A stretch of 64,000 nt of DNA from DTU052 sp050951725 (GCA_050951725.1 JBMNJO010000025.1:1-64000); one strand, 5' to 3'; positions 31,795 to 41,198 are shown, numbered from the stretch's first letter. A program made the numbers and translations. The notes: a model not told the origin generated them from the letters alone.

Positions 31795-32988
31795 TTGAGT
31801 AACCAGACAATTATTGATAAAGGCCAACAATACGTGATGAACACCTACGGGCGCAGTCCCATCGCTCTGGTTAAAGGCCAGGGCAGCTGGGCATGGGATG
31901 CCGAAGGCAAGAAGTACCTGGATTTTATGGCGGGGATTGCGGTCTGCGGCTTGGGCCATGCCCACCCGGAACTAACTGCGGTTCTGGAGGAGCAGGGTGA
32001 GAGGCTATGGCACTGTTCCAATATTTACTGGAACCAGCCCCAGGTGGAACTGGCAGAGAAACTCTGCCTGGCTGCGGGTATGGATAAAGCCTTCTTCGCC
32101 AATAGCGGGGCAGAGGTCAATGAAGGGGCGATCAAGCTGGCCCGCAAGTATTTCTACCGCCGGGGTGAAAAACGTTATAAGATAATTGCATTCCAGAACT
32201 CATTCCATGGCCGGACAACCGGAACTCTGGCCCTTACCGGGCAGACCAAGTACCAGCAAGGGTTTGAACCCCTGCTGCCGGGAGTCGAGTACGCTGAATT
32301 CAATAACCTGGCTTCGGTGAAAGCCCTGATTACCGGCGAGACCTGTGCGGTTATGGTGGAACCGGTACAGGGTGAGGGAGGAATCAACCCGGCCACTGTT
32401 TCCTTTATGCAGGGATTACGGGAGCTGTGCAGCAAAGAGGGCATTCTCCTGATCCTGGATGAGGTCCAGACGGGGGTAGGCCGGACCGGAAAGATGATGG
32501 CCTTCCAGCATTACAACATCCGTCCGGACATAGTAACCCTGGCCAAGGCTCTGGGGGGCGGTTTTCCCATCGGTGCCCTCCTGGCCACCGACGAGGCGGC
32601 AACCGGGTTTGCTCCCGGGGACCATGCTTCCACCTTCGGGGGTAACCTCCTGGCCTGTGCATTGGGTTCGAAGGTGGTGGAGATCATATCAGAGCCTTCC
32701 TTCCTGGACCAGGTTGGGGCCATCGGTAATTATCTGCGGGATAGACTGGCTGCCGTAGCGGAAAAGGATGAGCGGGCGGTCACCGTCAAAGGGATGGGAC
32801 TCCTGCTGGGTATTGAGTTTTCGGTGGAGGTTAAGGATCTGGTCAGCATCTGTCTTAAGAATGGACTCCTGCTGATTTCTGCCGGGCCGCGGGTGTTAAG
32901 GTTTGTACCCCCGCTGAACGTAACTCCAGCCGAGGTTGATATGGCGATGGATATCCTGCTGCGGTCCCTGGCGGAGTGGAATTCTTAG
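31795..32988 (+). CDS. argD: acetylornithine aminotransferase
   Basis: A 397-residue class III PLP aminotransferase. The start is TTG 31795, after a GAAGAGGGGG SD; the N-terminus (SNQTIIDKGQQYVMNTYGR) agrees with the family. NSGAEVNEGAIKLARK is the cofactor phosphate loop, LILDEVQTGVGRTG contains the PLP-binding Asp, and TLAKALGGGFPIGA has the Schiff-base Lys. It forms acetylornithine from the semialdehyde and glutamate. It is fourth in the operon. Confidence 0.95.
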   Translation: MSNQTIIDKGQQYVMNTYGRSPIALVKGQGSWAWDAEGKKYLDFMAGIAVCGLGHAHPELTAVLEEQGERLWHCSNIYWNQPQVELAEKLCLAAGMDKAFFANSGAEVNEGAIKLARKYFYRRGEKRYKIIAFQNSFHGRTTGTLALTGQTKYQQGFEPLLPGVEYAEFNNLASVKALITGETCAVMVEPVQGEGGINPATVSFMQGLRELCSKEGILLILDEVQTGVGRTGKMMAFQHYNIRPDIVTLAKALGGGFPIGALLATDEAATGFAPGDHASTFGGNLLACALGSKVVEIISEPSFLDQVGAIGNYLRDRLAAVAEKDERAVTVKGMGLLLGIEFSVEVKDLVSICLKNGLLLISAGPRVLRFVPPLNVTPAEVDMAMDILLRSLAEWNS

Positions 32989-33120
32989 GCCGAAGCATAA
33001 TACATCAGTCGATGTGATAATATAGGGAACTGGTGTTTAAATGGCTGTACATAGAGCATTGTCCGGGCCTTGAGGATCACTGTACTCGTGACTATAAATT
33101 TGAAAGGGGACAAAGAACAG

Positions 33121-34068
33121 ATGGCCTTAGATATGAACCCGGATTTCAAGGGGAGGGACTTTTTATCCATACATGATTATTCCCGGGAAGAGGTAGCTTA
33201 CATCCTGCAATTTGCCCTTAAGCTGAAAAAGATGCAGAAAGCGGGGGAGCCTCACCAGGTGCTGGCGGGCAAGACTCTGGGCATGATTTTTCAGAAGCCG
33301 TCTACCCGGACCCGGGTGTCATTTGAGGTGGGGATGTACCAGCTGGGTGGTTATCCGCTCTTCCTGAGTCCCAATGATATGCAGATTGGCCGGGGAGAGA
33401 TCATCAAGGATACTGCACTTACCCTGTCTCGTTATCTCGACGGGATCATGATCAGGACCTACAGTCATGATGAGGTCCTGGAATTGGCGGAACATGCCAG
33501 CATCCCGGTTATCAATGGCTTGACTGATCTCCTTCATCCCTGTCAGGTGATGGGGGACATGATGACGATACTGGAACATAAGGGGACCCTTCAGGGCATC
33601 AAGCTGGCCTTTATCGGAGACGGCAACAATATGGCGCATTCCCTGCTGTTTGGCGGAGCCAAGACCGGCATGGATGTGGTGGTAGCGTGTCCGCAAGGGT
33701 ATGAACCTGAGGAAAGGATCATTAAGCTGGCTAAAGAGGATGCACAGGAAACCGGCGCCCGCCTGTGGGTGGTAGAGGATCCGCGGGAGGCGATCGAGAA
33801 TGCAGATGTGGTGTATACCGATGTATGGGCGAGCATGGGGCAGGAGAAAGAAGCGCTGGAGAAGGAGAAACACTTCGCCCTCTACCAGGTCAACCAGCAG
33901 ATGCTGAATCTGGCCAAACCAGATGCTGTCGTGATGCACTGCCTGCCGGCCAAAAGAGGCCGGGAGATCACCGATGAGGTGATGGACGGACCCAATTCGG
34001 TTGTCTTTGACGAGGCCGAGAACCGACTACATATCCAGAAGGCGATCATGGCCCTGGTCATGCAATAA
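33121..34068 (+). CDS. argF: ornithine carbamoyltransferase
   Basis: A 315-residue protein from ATG 33121 (MALDMNPDFKGRDF); an in-frame TTG at 33,070 would add 17 residues but is a weak start, and the SD AAAGGGG lies before the ATG. Motifs STRTRVSFE (carbamoyl phosphate), HPCQ (ornithine side) and HCLPAKRG are all present. It makes citrulline from ornithine and carbamoyl phosphate. argG and argH are not in this window. A short gap (32,989-33,120) upstream holds no recognisable terminator. Confidence 0.95.
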   Translation: MALDMNPDFKGRDFLSIHDYSREEVAYILQFALKLKKMQKAGEPHQVLAGKTLGMIFQKPSTRTRVSFEVGMYQLGGYPLFLSPNDMQIGRGEIIKDTALTLSRYLDGIMIRTYSHDEVLELAEHASIPVINGLTDLLHPCQVMGDMMTILEHKGTLQGIKLAFIGDGNNMAHSLLFGGAKTGMDVVVACPQGYEPEERIIKLAKEDAQETGARLWVVEDPREAIENADVVYTDVWASMGQEKEALEKEKHFALYQVNQQMLNLAKPDAVVMHCLPAKRGREITDEVMDGPNSVVFDEAENRLHIQKAIMALVMQ

Positions 34069-34093
34069 AAACTCCCTATGGGGTAGAACTATT

Positions 34094-34546
34094 ATGGAGG
34101 CTATTCAGGCAAAAATACGGACAGTAATACCTGGGGATCTGGAGGATTTAACCAGTTTTTGGCGGACCATTGATGGTGTCGGGCTGGGGAAAGGCGATGA
34201 TCTGGAGTCGCTCCGTCGCTTTATTCTCCGGAACCCAACCACCTGTTTTCTGATCAGGGATGAGGGCAAGGTGGTGGGCAGCGTTCTGGGGGGCTTTGAT
34301 GGTCGCCGGGGTTATGTCTACCATCTCGCGGTATGCCCGGAAAAGCGCCGGCAGGGCCTGGGTCGTATATTGATGGATACGGTTTGCAGGGAACTCGAGA
34401 AACAGGGTGCCCACAAGGTTCACCTGTTCGTATTCAATGAAAACCTTGAAGCAATAGGGTTTTATCAGCGCCTTGGTTGGAACCGGCGTACCGACATCCA
34501 GGTGATGTCCAGCGACAGGTCCTTTATAACCAACACAATTGATTGA
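34094..34546 (+). CDS. GNAT-family acetyltransferase
   Basis: A 150-residue GNAT protein from ATG 34094, which follows argF by 25 bases; the frame is open upstream but within argF. The acetyl-CoA motif is VCPEKRRQGLGRILMDTV (Q/R-x-x-G-x-G/A), preceded by YHLAV and followed by VFNENLEAIGFYQRLGW. It resembles YpeA-type enzymes of unknown substrate. Position after argF raises the idea of an extra N-acetylglutamate synthase, but ArgJ can already supply that step. No dedicated ArgA domain is present. Confidence 0.75.
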   Translation: MEAIQAKIRTVIPGDLEDLTSFWRTIDGVGLGKGDDLESLRRFILRNPTTCFLIRDEGKVVGSVLGGFDGRRGYVYHLAVCPEKRRQGLGRILMDTVCRELEKQGAHKVHLFVFNENLEAIGFYQRLGWNRRTDIQVMSSDRSFITNTID

Positions 34547-34599
34547 TACTCCCGGGCATGGCCCGTTACAACTGGAAGGAGCCAACTGAAAAAGGAGAG

Positions 34600-35919
34600 A
34601 TGACAGTGGAAAAACAACGGATACTTATTATGGGGGCAGCTGGACGGGACTTTCACAACTTCAACACCTATTTCCGAGGGAACCCCGCCTATGAGGTAGT
34701 GGCGTTTACCGCCACCCAGATACCGGACATTGAAGGACGGCGTTACCCGGCCATATTAGCTGGTGAGGGCTATCCTGAGGGAATTCCTATATATTCGGAA
34801 GAAGAACTGCCGGAACTGATCAAGAAACTGAAAGTGGATCAGGTGGTATTTGCCTATAGCGATGTTCCCCACATGTATGTTATGCACAAAGCCTCACTGG
34901 TTAATGCTCTGGGGGCGGATTTCTGGCTCATGGGTCCGGATAAGACCATGGTCAAGTCCAGCAAGAAGGTGGTAGCGGTAACCGCAGTAAGAACCGGCAG
35001 CGGAAAGAGCCAGACCACCCGTTACGTGGGCAAGATACTGACGGAGGCCGGAAAGAGGGTAGCAGTGATCCGGCATCCCATGCCCTACGGGAAGCTCGAA
35101 GAGCAGGTGGTCCAGAGATTTGCCACTTATGAAGACCTGGACCGGCATAAGTGTACCATTGAGGAAAGAGAAGAGTATGAACCCCATATCGATATCGGCA
35201 TGATTGTATACGCCGGGGTCGATTATGAAGCCATCCTGCGCCAGGCGGAACAGGAAGCGGACATAATCCTGTGGGATGGGGGCAACAACGACCTGCCCTT
35301 CTATAATTCTGACCTGCACATTGTAGTGGTGGACCCGCACCGTGCTGGCCATGAGACCTCATACCATCCCGGAGAGTCCAACCTGCGCCGGGCCGATGTT
35401 GCCATTATCAACAAGGTCGATTCAGCTGATGCGGCAGCCGTGGAGGCTGTGAAGGCCGCGGTAGCTGCTAACAACCCGGGGGCTGAAATCATTCTGGCCA
35501 ACTCACCCATAACAGCTGATGAACCGGAACTGATAAAGGGCAAAAATGTCCTGGTGGTGGAAGACGGTCCTACCCTCACCCATGGGGAAATGGCATATGG
35601 GGCCGGAGTAATTGCCGCCGAGAAGCTGGGAGCCGCTCAACTGATCGATCCCCGGTCCTTTGCGGTGGGTTCCATCAAGAAGACCTTTGAAAAATTCAGT
35701 CACCTGGAAAAACTCCTGCCTGCCATGGGTTATGGCGCAACCCAGATTAAAGAACTGGAAGAAACCATCAACAGCTCACCGGCGGAGACGGTGGTTATAG
35801 GTACTCCTATCGACCTGCGCCGGATAATAAATGTGAATAAACCGGCAGTAAGGGTAAGATACGATCTGGAGGAGGTAGGGAATCCGCGCCTGGCAGAACT
35901 GCTTAAGAAAGTGATGTAG
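34600..35919 (+). CDS. cyclic 2,3-diphosphoglycerate synthetase-like P-loop GTPase/ATPase
   Basis: A 439-residue protein. Start ATG 34600 lies close to the SD AAAGGAG (34,591-34,597), while GTG 34606 has better spacing (8 bases), so either is possible. The N-terminal Rossmann-like part has IIIMGAAGRDFHNFN-type sequence (ILIMGAAGRDFHNFNTY). A P-loop is at TAVRTGSGKSQTTR and INKVD looks like a GTPase base motif. This family includes archaeal cDPG synthetase, but bacterial members have no proven role. Its place after arg genes is conserved in my memory of some Clostridia, but I cannot check this. Confidence 0.75.
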   Translation: MTVEKQRILIMGAAGRDFHNFNTYFRGNPAYEVVAFTATQIPDIEGRRYPAILAGEGYPEGIPIYSEEELPELIKKLKVDQVVFAYSDVPHMYVMHKASLVNALGADFWLMGPDKTMVKSSKKVVAVTAVRTGSGKSQTTRYVGKILTEAGKRVAVIRHPMPYGKLEEQVVQRFATYEDLDRHKCTIEEREEYEPHIDIGMIVYAGVDYEAILRQAEQEADIILWDGGNNDLPFYNSDLHIVVVDPHRAGHETSYHPGESNLRRADVAIINKVDSADAAAVEAVKAAVAANNPGAEIILANSPITADEPELIKGKNVLVVEDGPTLTHGEMAYGAGVIAAEKLGAAQLIDPRSFAVGSIKKTFEKFSHLEKLLPAMGYGATQIKELEETINSSPAETVVIGTPIDLRRIINVNKPAVRVRYDLEEVGNPRLAELLKKVM

Positions 35920-36064
35920 CTGAAACGCAACCCTATCAAGGCAGCAGAAGACGGCATCTTGCTTATAGGCAGCCTGCAACAACCTTTGCGCTGCTCGACA
36001 AGGTTCAGGCTGCGATAAGGGGTAAACGGATCGTATAAGACGAGAGGACATTAACCTAAGATAT

Positions 36065-36102
36065 GAATCCCGTACCAATCAAGTGATACGGGATTCTTTT
36101 TC
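36065..36102. terminator. terminator with conserved loop, copy 1
   Basis: GAATCCCGTA (36,065-36,074) and TACGGGATTC (36,087-36,096) form a 10-bp stem with a 12-base loop CCAATCAAGTGA, followed by a run of T. It separates the + strand operon from the convergent alcohol dehydrogenase. A near-identical hairpin is at 43,538-43,571. Confidence 0.75.
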
Positions 36103-36137
36103 GGTTGCGGTTGTGCAATAATCGGTTCGGATCAAGA

Positions 36138-37190
36138 TTAATCAGGGACTACCATTACCTTGATGCAGTTATCCAGACGTTCGCCGAATATCCGGTAGCC
36201 CTCCAGTATGTTGCTCAAAGTTACCTCGTGGGTGATCAGCGGAGTAACGTCGATCTTGCCATACTCAATCAGCTTAAGCAGGCGGCTCATCTCATGCAGT
36301 GAGGTGTAGCCGGATACCATGGTCAAGTTCTTGTAGAACAGCTTCAGAAGGGCAACGTTAACATTGAAAGGACTCATGCCAATCATAGAGATGAAACCAC
36401 CTTTGGCAGTACATGCCAGGCAGTCATCAATGGTCTGTGGAGTGGCCGCTGCATCAATTGACAGCTGTACTCCAACCCCGTTGGTCATGCCCCTGATCTC
36501 CCGGGCAGCTTTCGTCTTTTTGGGGTTTATAACGTGAGTGGCCCCCATTTTCAGGGCCATATCCAGACGGTTATCCTCGAGGTCAACCGCGATGAGCCGG
36601 GCAGGACTGAACAGCTTGGCCGAAGCCACGGCACATAAGCCTACCGGACCTGCTCCGAAAACGACGATATCATCTCCCGGCTGTGGAGGGCGATAGGTAA
36701 CGCCGATATAACCGGTGGAAAGCACGTCTCCGACCATAAGTGCCTGCCTGTCCGAAACGCTGTCCGGAATCTTAACCACACTGATGTCAGCATACGGGAT
36801 CCTGGTGTATTCGGCTTGCACCCCGGGGAGATCCCCTTTGTTTTTGCCTGCGCCAAACATCAGATCCTTTTCACAGGCGTAGAATCTGCCTGACCGGCAC
36901 TCGGGACAGATGCCGCAAGCTACCCCGCCGGGGATACAGACCCGGTCGCCGGGCTTAAAATTCTTAACAAAAGGACCAACTTCTTCAACCACACCCACAC
37001 CCTCGTGACCGATAATAAAATTGGGTGTCATTGGGACCTCGCCAGTGACAAAATGAAGGTCACTTCCGCAGATCGAAGCGGCAGTGACCTTTACTATCAT
37101 GTCATGGCCGTCTTGAATGGTAGGCTTTTCAGTCTCTTCCAGGGACAGTTTCAGACCATCGCGAAGAAATAATGCCTTAATTTTGAACAC
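36138..37190 (-). CDS. zinc-dependent alcohol dehydrogenase
   Basis: A 350-residue medium-chain dehydrogenase, GTG start at 37190. The catalytic zinc site is SICGSDLH and GHEGVG; the structural zinc site is CGICPECRSGRFYAC with four Cys; and the coenzyme site is VVFGAGPVGLCA. Downstream VDLEDNRL with Asp after the second strand suggests NAD. The substrate is unknown; relatives act on short alcohols, threonine or polyols. It is a single gene converging on the arg operon. Confidence 0.9.
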   Translation of the reverse strand: MFKIKALFLRDGLKLSLEETEKPTIQDGHDMIVKVTAASICGSDLHFVTGEVPMTPNFIIGHEGVGVVEEVGPFVKNFKPGDRVCIPGGVACGICPECRSGRFYACEKDLMFGAGKNKGDLPGVQAEYTRIPYADISVVKIPDSVSDRQALMVGDVLSTGYIGVTYRPPQPGDDIVVFGAGPVGLCAVASAKLFSPARLIAVDLEDNRLDMALKMGATHVINPKKTKAAREIRGMTNGVGVQLSIDAAATPQTIDDCLACTAKGGFISMIGMSPFNVNVALLKLFYKNLTMVSGYTSLHEMSRLLKLIEYGKIDVTPLITHEVTLSNILEGYRIFGERLDNCIKVMVVPD

Positions 37191-37210
37191 CTCATTTCAA
37201 ATAGATAACG

Positions 37211-37239
37211 ATTGTATAAACTTTCTTAAATTATAGCAA
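37211..37239 (-). promoter_or_regulatory. possible promoter of the alcohol dehydrogenase gene
   Basis: Read on the - strand: TTGCTA (37,234-37,239), 17 bases, TACAAT (37,211-37,216), about 20 bases upstream of the GTG start. A reasonable but imperfect housekeeping-type match. The remaining 37,240-37,453 shows no gene or clear signal. Confidence 0.4.
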
Positions 37240-37453
37240 TTTACCCTTGTTTTCGCGATAGAAGTTACCACAAAGCCGGGCAGTGAGTATCGGGAGACGG
37301 CTGATCTCAAGCGGTATGTTTAGCGCGGAACGTGCACACGCTATGGTCACCAGTTCCTGGGGCCGGATCTCAAAGATGTGTTGTTGCAATGTGAGTTAAA
37401 GTGAATTCGGAGAGTAATAATAGTTCTAAATTAAGGCGAATGGAGGCAAACGC

Positions 37454-37627
37454 ATGAACCAGCTTAGACCAGGAGAAACCGCCCCGCATGACGGATATTA
37501 CATCACCCGTGGGCACAGCGTTTTTCTGCGCCAGGGCCAGGTGATGCCCATTATTAGGCCAGATGCTCCCGAGGTTGAGATGGAACTGGGGAGGTACCTG
37601 TTAACAGATATTGAGGAACAAGGTTAA
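37454..37627 (+). CDS. small YjzC-like protein
   Basis: A 57-residue protein from ATG 37454 after SD GGAGG. The sequence L-R-P-G-E-T-A-P-H-D-G-Y-Y resembles the start of the small YjzC-like family, followed by R-Q-G-Q-V-M-P-I-I-R-P. The last part is acidic. The function of that family is unknown. It is a solitary gene. Confidence 0.5.
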   Translation: MNQLRPGETAPHDGYYITRGHSVFLRQGQVMPIIRPDAPEVEMELGRYLLTDIEEQG

Positions 37628-37692
37628 CGTAAACGTAGTTTCACCGGATGTAGCCCGGGTTTCGCACAGGACTGGCATAATAAGAGGTTAAA

Positions 37693-37717
37693 AGAGGCAG
37701 GCCGATAGCCTGCCTCT
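37693..37717 (-). terminator. terminator of the DUF1540 gene
   Basis: GAGGCAGGC (37,694-37,702) and GCCTGCCTC (37,708-37,716) form a perfect stem with a 5-base loop, and a T-run follows on the - strand. It ends six bases past the stop codon. Confidence 0.65.
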
Positions 37718-37722
37718 CAATG

Positions 37723-37902
37723 CTAAAAACCTGTCTTGGGGCGGAAGGTGTTGCAATCTGTTTCCTCAGTGTTGGAGGAATTGGGCGGTTTGACTTCGAT
37801 ACTTTCCGCCACGCACTGGTCTCCACTTTGATAGAAGTAACAGGAATCCACAACACACTTTACCCGTCTGATAGGCTCGGATGTGCGGCTGATCTTTTCC
37901 AC
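37723..37902 (-). CDS. DUF1540 cysteine-rich small protein
   Basis: A 59-residue protein. The SD AAAGGAGGTGA (plus about 37,908-37,918) selects a GTG at 37902 over an ATG further upstream (37944). The pattern C-V-V-D-S-C-Y-F...Q-C-V-A-E-S-I-E-V...D-C-N-T-F is typical of DUF1540, whose four cysteines probably bind metal. These proteins are common in spore-forming Firmicutes, and their role is unknown. Confidence 0.75.
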   Translation of the reverse strand: MEKISRTSEPIRRVKCVVDSCYFYQSGDQCVAESIEVKPPNSSNTEETDCNTFRPKTGF

Positions 37903-38080
37903 AGCGTCACCTCCTTTCATAAAACGCTTGGCAAGACTCCACATTAGAATGTTGCATTAACAAGCCAGGTTATATTCAGGAATATTCCAGTACTTTTGGA
38001 GAACGGTCAGAAGCTTGGATTTCGGCATTATGATATAATCATCCTGGATTGATTCCCCTGCGAAAAGTTATAATTCGTAA

Positions 38081-38290
38081 GTTTAAATGCATAAATATTC
38101 GTCGCTGGACTTCGCATGATGCAACACCATCTGCTTGTCTTACGACGAAAGGGATACTGGGTCAATTCACGTCCATGTTCAGTGGCCCTCTAGCCCCGTC
38201 CATGGATCTCGCCCCCTTTCGTCGTTCACCGTCGCAGGGTGTTGCTGCCATGCTGCGTCAACCGGCACCTTAATATTTATGCATTCAAAC
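38081..38290. mobile_element. 210-bp inverted-repeat element (MITE-like) or structured RNA
   Basis: GTTTAAATGCATAAATATT (38,081-38,099) and the complement of 38,272-38,290 match at 18 of 19 positions. Nested inverted repeats lie inside: GCAACACC (38,121-38,128) with GGTGTTGC (38,238-38,245), and ACGACGAAAGGG (38,142-38,153) with CCCTTTCGTCGT (38,214-38,225). There is no coding region. CGTAA flanks the left end and recurs two bases beyond the right end, a possible target duplication. It is in the gene-free space upstream of the phosphatase gene. Confidence 0.6.
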
Positions 38291-38367
38291 AGCGTAATTT
38301 GGGTTTTCGTACGCAGCGGAATCTGGCTTGAAAATAATGGTCAACCAACCGAATGGAGGAACTAAAT

Positions 38368-38985
38368 TTGCGTTTAATTCTCGTTAGACATGGATCTACC
38401 ATCTGGAATGCCGAAGGAAAGTATCAGGGCACAATGGACGTACCCCTGAGTGATAAAGGACGACAGGAGGCCCAGATGGTTGCCGAACGACTGCGGGATG
38501 AGGATATCACAGCTATATACTCCAGCGATCTGGTACGTGCCCGCGAGACGGCAGAAATAATTGCCCGTCCTCACGGGCTGCCGGTTAAGGTTATCCCTGA
38601 ATTCGGAGAGATAAACTTCGGGGATTGGGAAGGGCTGACCGCGCAGGAGATACGGGAGAAGTTCGGCGAGGAGGTTTACCGAACCTGGCTTGAAGACCCG
38701 ATTAACGCTGATATATCAGGGGGCGACCGGATTACTGATTTCGCAGAACGGGTAGTAAAAGGATTCAACCAGGTAATAGAGGCCCACCCCGATGATACTG
38801 TGGTGCTGGCTACTCATGGTGGGGCCTTGATGGCTTTGGGCTGCCACCTCCACGGGGAGGATCTAAACTGTTTCCGAAAGTATTATCATCATAACGCAGC
38901 CATCAGCGTGGTAGAAGTCGAGGGCGATGTGTGCCGGTTCGTACACCTGAACTATCAGGAGCACTTGCAGAAAGAAAAGCAATGA
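38368..38985 (+). CDS. histidine phosphatase (phosphoglycerate mutase family)
   Basis: A 205-residue protein from TTG 38368 with SD GGAGG at proper distance; the ATG at 38,353 holds the SD itself. LVRHGSTIWN contains the phosphorylated His. RARETAEI, an E in GEINFGDWEGLT, and ATHGGALMALG with the second His complete the site. It resembles CobC-like alpha-ribazole phosphatases and broad-specificity phosphatases; no cobalamin genes adjoin it, so the substrate is open. Confidence 0.85.
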   Translation: MRLILVRHGSTIWNAEGKYQGTMDVPLSDKGRQEAQMVAERLRDEDITAIYSSDLVRARETAEIIARPHGLPVKVIPEFGEINFGDWEGLTAQEIREKFGEEVYRTWLEDPINADISGGDRITDFAERVVKGFNQVIEAHPDDTVVLATHGGALMALGCHLHGEDLNCFRKYYHHNAAISVVEVEGDVCRFVHLNYQEHLQKEKQ

Positions 38986-39153
38986 ACTGACGACTCTTTA
39001 GTCATCCTCGAAATTGGCGGGCAGCTTGTAATTGGCTTGATACCAGGGCATTGGACAATCATTTGCCAGTAATTACCTGAACTCGATCTTTTAGTTAACA
39101 ACCCTGCAACCCAGGCATAAGATGTACTACCTAAAGTCTGGGAGGGTTGAAAG

Positions 39154-39423
39154 ATGTCACACGAATACTTCACTACATTGGCGATACCCGTTATTAACGG
39201 TCTGGCAGAGGTAGCCAAGAGGGCCGGCCTTTCAAACCGGTATGTACCCTTACTGGCAGTGGGATTGGGCTTATTAGCTGGAATCGGGCTGCGCACACCA
39301 GATGAAACAATAGCCATAGCGGTCATAGAAGGTCTGGTAATCGGACTCTCTGCCGTTGGTCTCTACAGTGGAACCCGTCATGTTCTGGGGAAGGATTCCA
39401 AGAACAAAAATGGGGACACCTAG
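39154..39423 (+). CDS. holin-like small membrane protein
   Basis: An 89-residue protein from ATG 39154 after SD GGGAGGG. Two hydrophobic helices (~33-48 and ~53-72) contain YVPLLAVGLGLLAGIG and EGLVIGLSAVGLYSG. A short amphipathic start (PVINGLAEVAKRAG) and a hydrophilic tail follow the pattern of phage-derived holin-like proteins that are common in Firmicute chromosomes. No lysin or other phage gene is nearby. Confidence 0.55.
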   Translation: MSHEYFTTLAIPVINGLAEVAKRAGLSNRYVPLLAVGLGLLAGIGLRTPDETIAIAVIEGLVIGLSAVGLYSGTRHVLGKDSKNKNGDT

Positions 39424-39474
39424 TTTGGGATTTCTTTAACGGTAGTGGGTTATGAAAGGCTGCACTAATAAAAT

Positions 39475-39506
39475 GGGGACATGGCACGACCATGTCCCCG
39501 GTTTTT
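39475..39506. terminator. bidirectional terminator between convergent genes
   Basis: GGGGACATGG (39,475-39,484) and CCATGTCCCC (39,490-39,499) form a perfect 10-bp stem, followed by GTTTTT on the + strand, while the other strand gives ATTTTATT. It lies between the holin-like gene and the CoA ligase gene. Confidence 0.75.
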
Positions 39507-39527
39507 CCTGCATAAGTGTCCGATCGG

Positions 39528-41198
39528 CTAACCGCGTCTGGCGGCTTCTTCTTCTCTTAGCTCTTTACGCAGTATTTTGCCAGTTCCGCCTTTGGGCAGA
39601 GAATCGCGAAACTCTATGGTACGGGGATACTTGTAAACTGACATCTGTTCCCGGGCCCATGCAACCAGTTCTTCTTCGGTGACTTTTCCTGCCCAGTCAG
39701 GCTTTAATACCACAAATGCCTTGACGTCTTCTCCGCGATAATCATGGGGGATTCCAATAACAGCACACTCCGCTATGGCCGGGTGTTTGTACAGGTATTC
39801 CTCAACCTCGGCCGGGAACACACTATAACCGGAGGCCTTGATCATCTCTTTGAGACGACCGCAGAGCCAAACAAATCCGTCCTCGTCGATTCTGGCGATA
39901 TCCCCCGTCTTTACCCAACCTTTCTCCGGAAAGGTTTCAGCAGTATCTTCGGGTTTGTTCCAATATCCAATTGCCACACTGTTGTCGTGGATCCAGAGTT
40001 CGCCCTCTTCTCCCAGGGGCATATCTTTATCATTGTCTTCCGGGTCTACTATACGAATGTCAACCCCGGAGAACGGTACCCCAATACTTCCCGGCTTAAT
40101 CCAGCGGGGCATGGTCTGGCAAACCGTGGCCACGGTCTCACTCATCCCATAGCCTTCGGCTAAACGGATGCCAAGATCGAAATACTTCTTCTGAACAGCC
40201 TCCGGCAACGGCGCTCCGCCCATCCAGGCCATTTTCCAGGAACTCAAATCATATTTGTCGGCATCGGGGTGGTTAATTAATGCGATATTCATGGTAGTTA
40301 TGGCACCAAAAGAAGTAACCTTATACATGTCGACAGCCTTCAGAGCTGTCAGCGGGTCAAACCGAGCCAGGACGACCATTGTGCTTCCGACATACACTGG
40401 AGACAGCATATGCCCGGTCATACCTGTTATGTGGAATAGGGGAAGCGCGGCAAGGTTTATATCATCCACAGAGGCCGCATTGTGTGAGTACATTATTGCT
40501 TTCCAAAGGATATTTCTATGAACGAGTATCGCTCCTTTGGGATAGCCGGTAGTTCCAGAGGTATACTGCAGCTGGGCTACGTCTTCCAGGTCCAATGTTT
40601 CTAGGCGCTCAATCGGATCGCCGCCTATGAACTCTTTCCAGCTGATGGCGTTTGAACACTGAGGGTTTACAGCGACAAGTCCGTCGGGGACAGGCAGGGT
40701 AGGCACTTCCGGCAGGTATTCGCCAAGTGATGTCGCCACCACTGCGCTAACGGAAGGAACCTGATCACGGATGCTTTCAAAAATGGAAAAGAGACCGTCT
40801 TCGATGATAACAACCTTGGCCCCGCTATCATTCAAAGCATATTGCAGCTCACCCTTCTTAAACATTGGACTGCCGGGAACCACAATAGCCCCAATAGCAT
40901 GTGCCCCCCAATAGGAAAACAAAAACTGCGGGCAGTTCTGCAATCCCAAGTATACACGGTCACCCTTCTTAACACCAAGGCCTTGCAGACCCCCGGCGAC
41001 CTTTAATACCAGGTCCTTAAACTCCATCCAGGTGATTACTGTTCCGTAATATATGATGGCGGGTTTGTCCCTGAACTTATAAGCATTGTATACCAGGTGC
41101 TGAACTATGGGATCCTTTCCCATATGTACGTCCTTACCCAGGATGAAATCGTTCTGATAGTGCTTTTCCCAAATTCGTTCCATCGGCTTAAATTTCAT
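39528..41198 (-). CDS. AMP-dependent acyl-CoA ligase
   Basis: A 556-residue ANL-superfamily enzyme. The AMP/phosphate loop is YTSGTTGYPKGA, the A5 motif is YGMSET, A8 is WVKTGDIARIDEDGFVWLCGR, and the catalytic Lys lies in PKGGTGKILRKEL. It activates a carboxylic acid (probably a fatty or aromatic acid) to its CoA thioester with ATP, entering beta-oxidation. A strong SD AAAGGAGGG precedes ATG 41198. A second ligase at 53,944 is related but distinct. The substrate cannot be set from the sequence. Confidence 0.9.
   Translation of the reverse strand: MKFKPMERIWEKHYQNDFILGKDVHMGKDPIVQHLVYNAYKFRDKPAIIYYGTVITWMEFKDLVLKVAGGLQGLGVKKGDRVYLGLQNCPQFLFSYWGAHAIGAIVVPGSPMFKKGELQYALNDSGAKVVIIEDGLFSIFESIRDQVPSVSAVVATSLGEYLPEVPTLPVPDGLVAVNPQCSNAISWKEFIGGDPIERLETLDLEDVAQLQYTSGTTGYPKGAILVHRNILWKAIMYSHNAASVDDINLAALPLFHITGMTGHMLSPVYVGSTMVVLARFDPLTALKAVDMYKVTSFGAITTMNIALINHPDADKYDLSSWKMAWMGGAPLPEAVQKKYFDLGIRLAEGYGMSETVATVCQTMPRWIKPGSIGVPFSGVDIRIVDPEDNDKDMPLGEEGELWIHDNSVAIGYWNKPEDTAETFPEKGWVKTGDIARIDEDGFVWLCGRLKEMIKASGYSVFPAEVEEYLYKHPAIAECAVIGIPHDYRGEDVKAFVVLKPDWAGKVTEEELVAWAREQMSVYKYPRTIEFRDSLPKGGTGKILRKELREEEAARRG

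Noticed and set aside
34094..34546. ArgA (N-acetylglutamate synthase)
   Set aside because: It is a small generic GNAT without the amino-acid-kinase-like domain of ArgA, and ArgJ covers the step.
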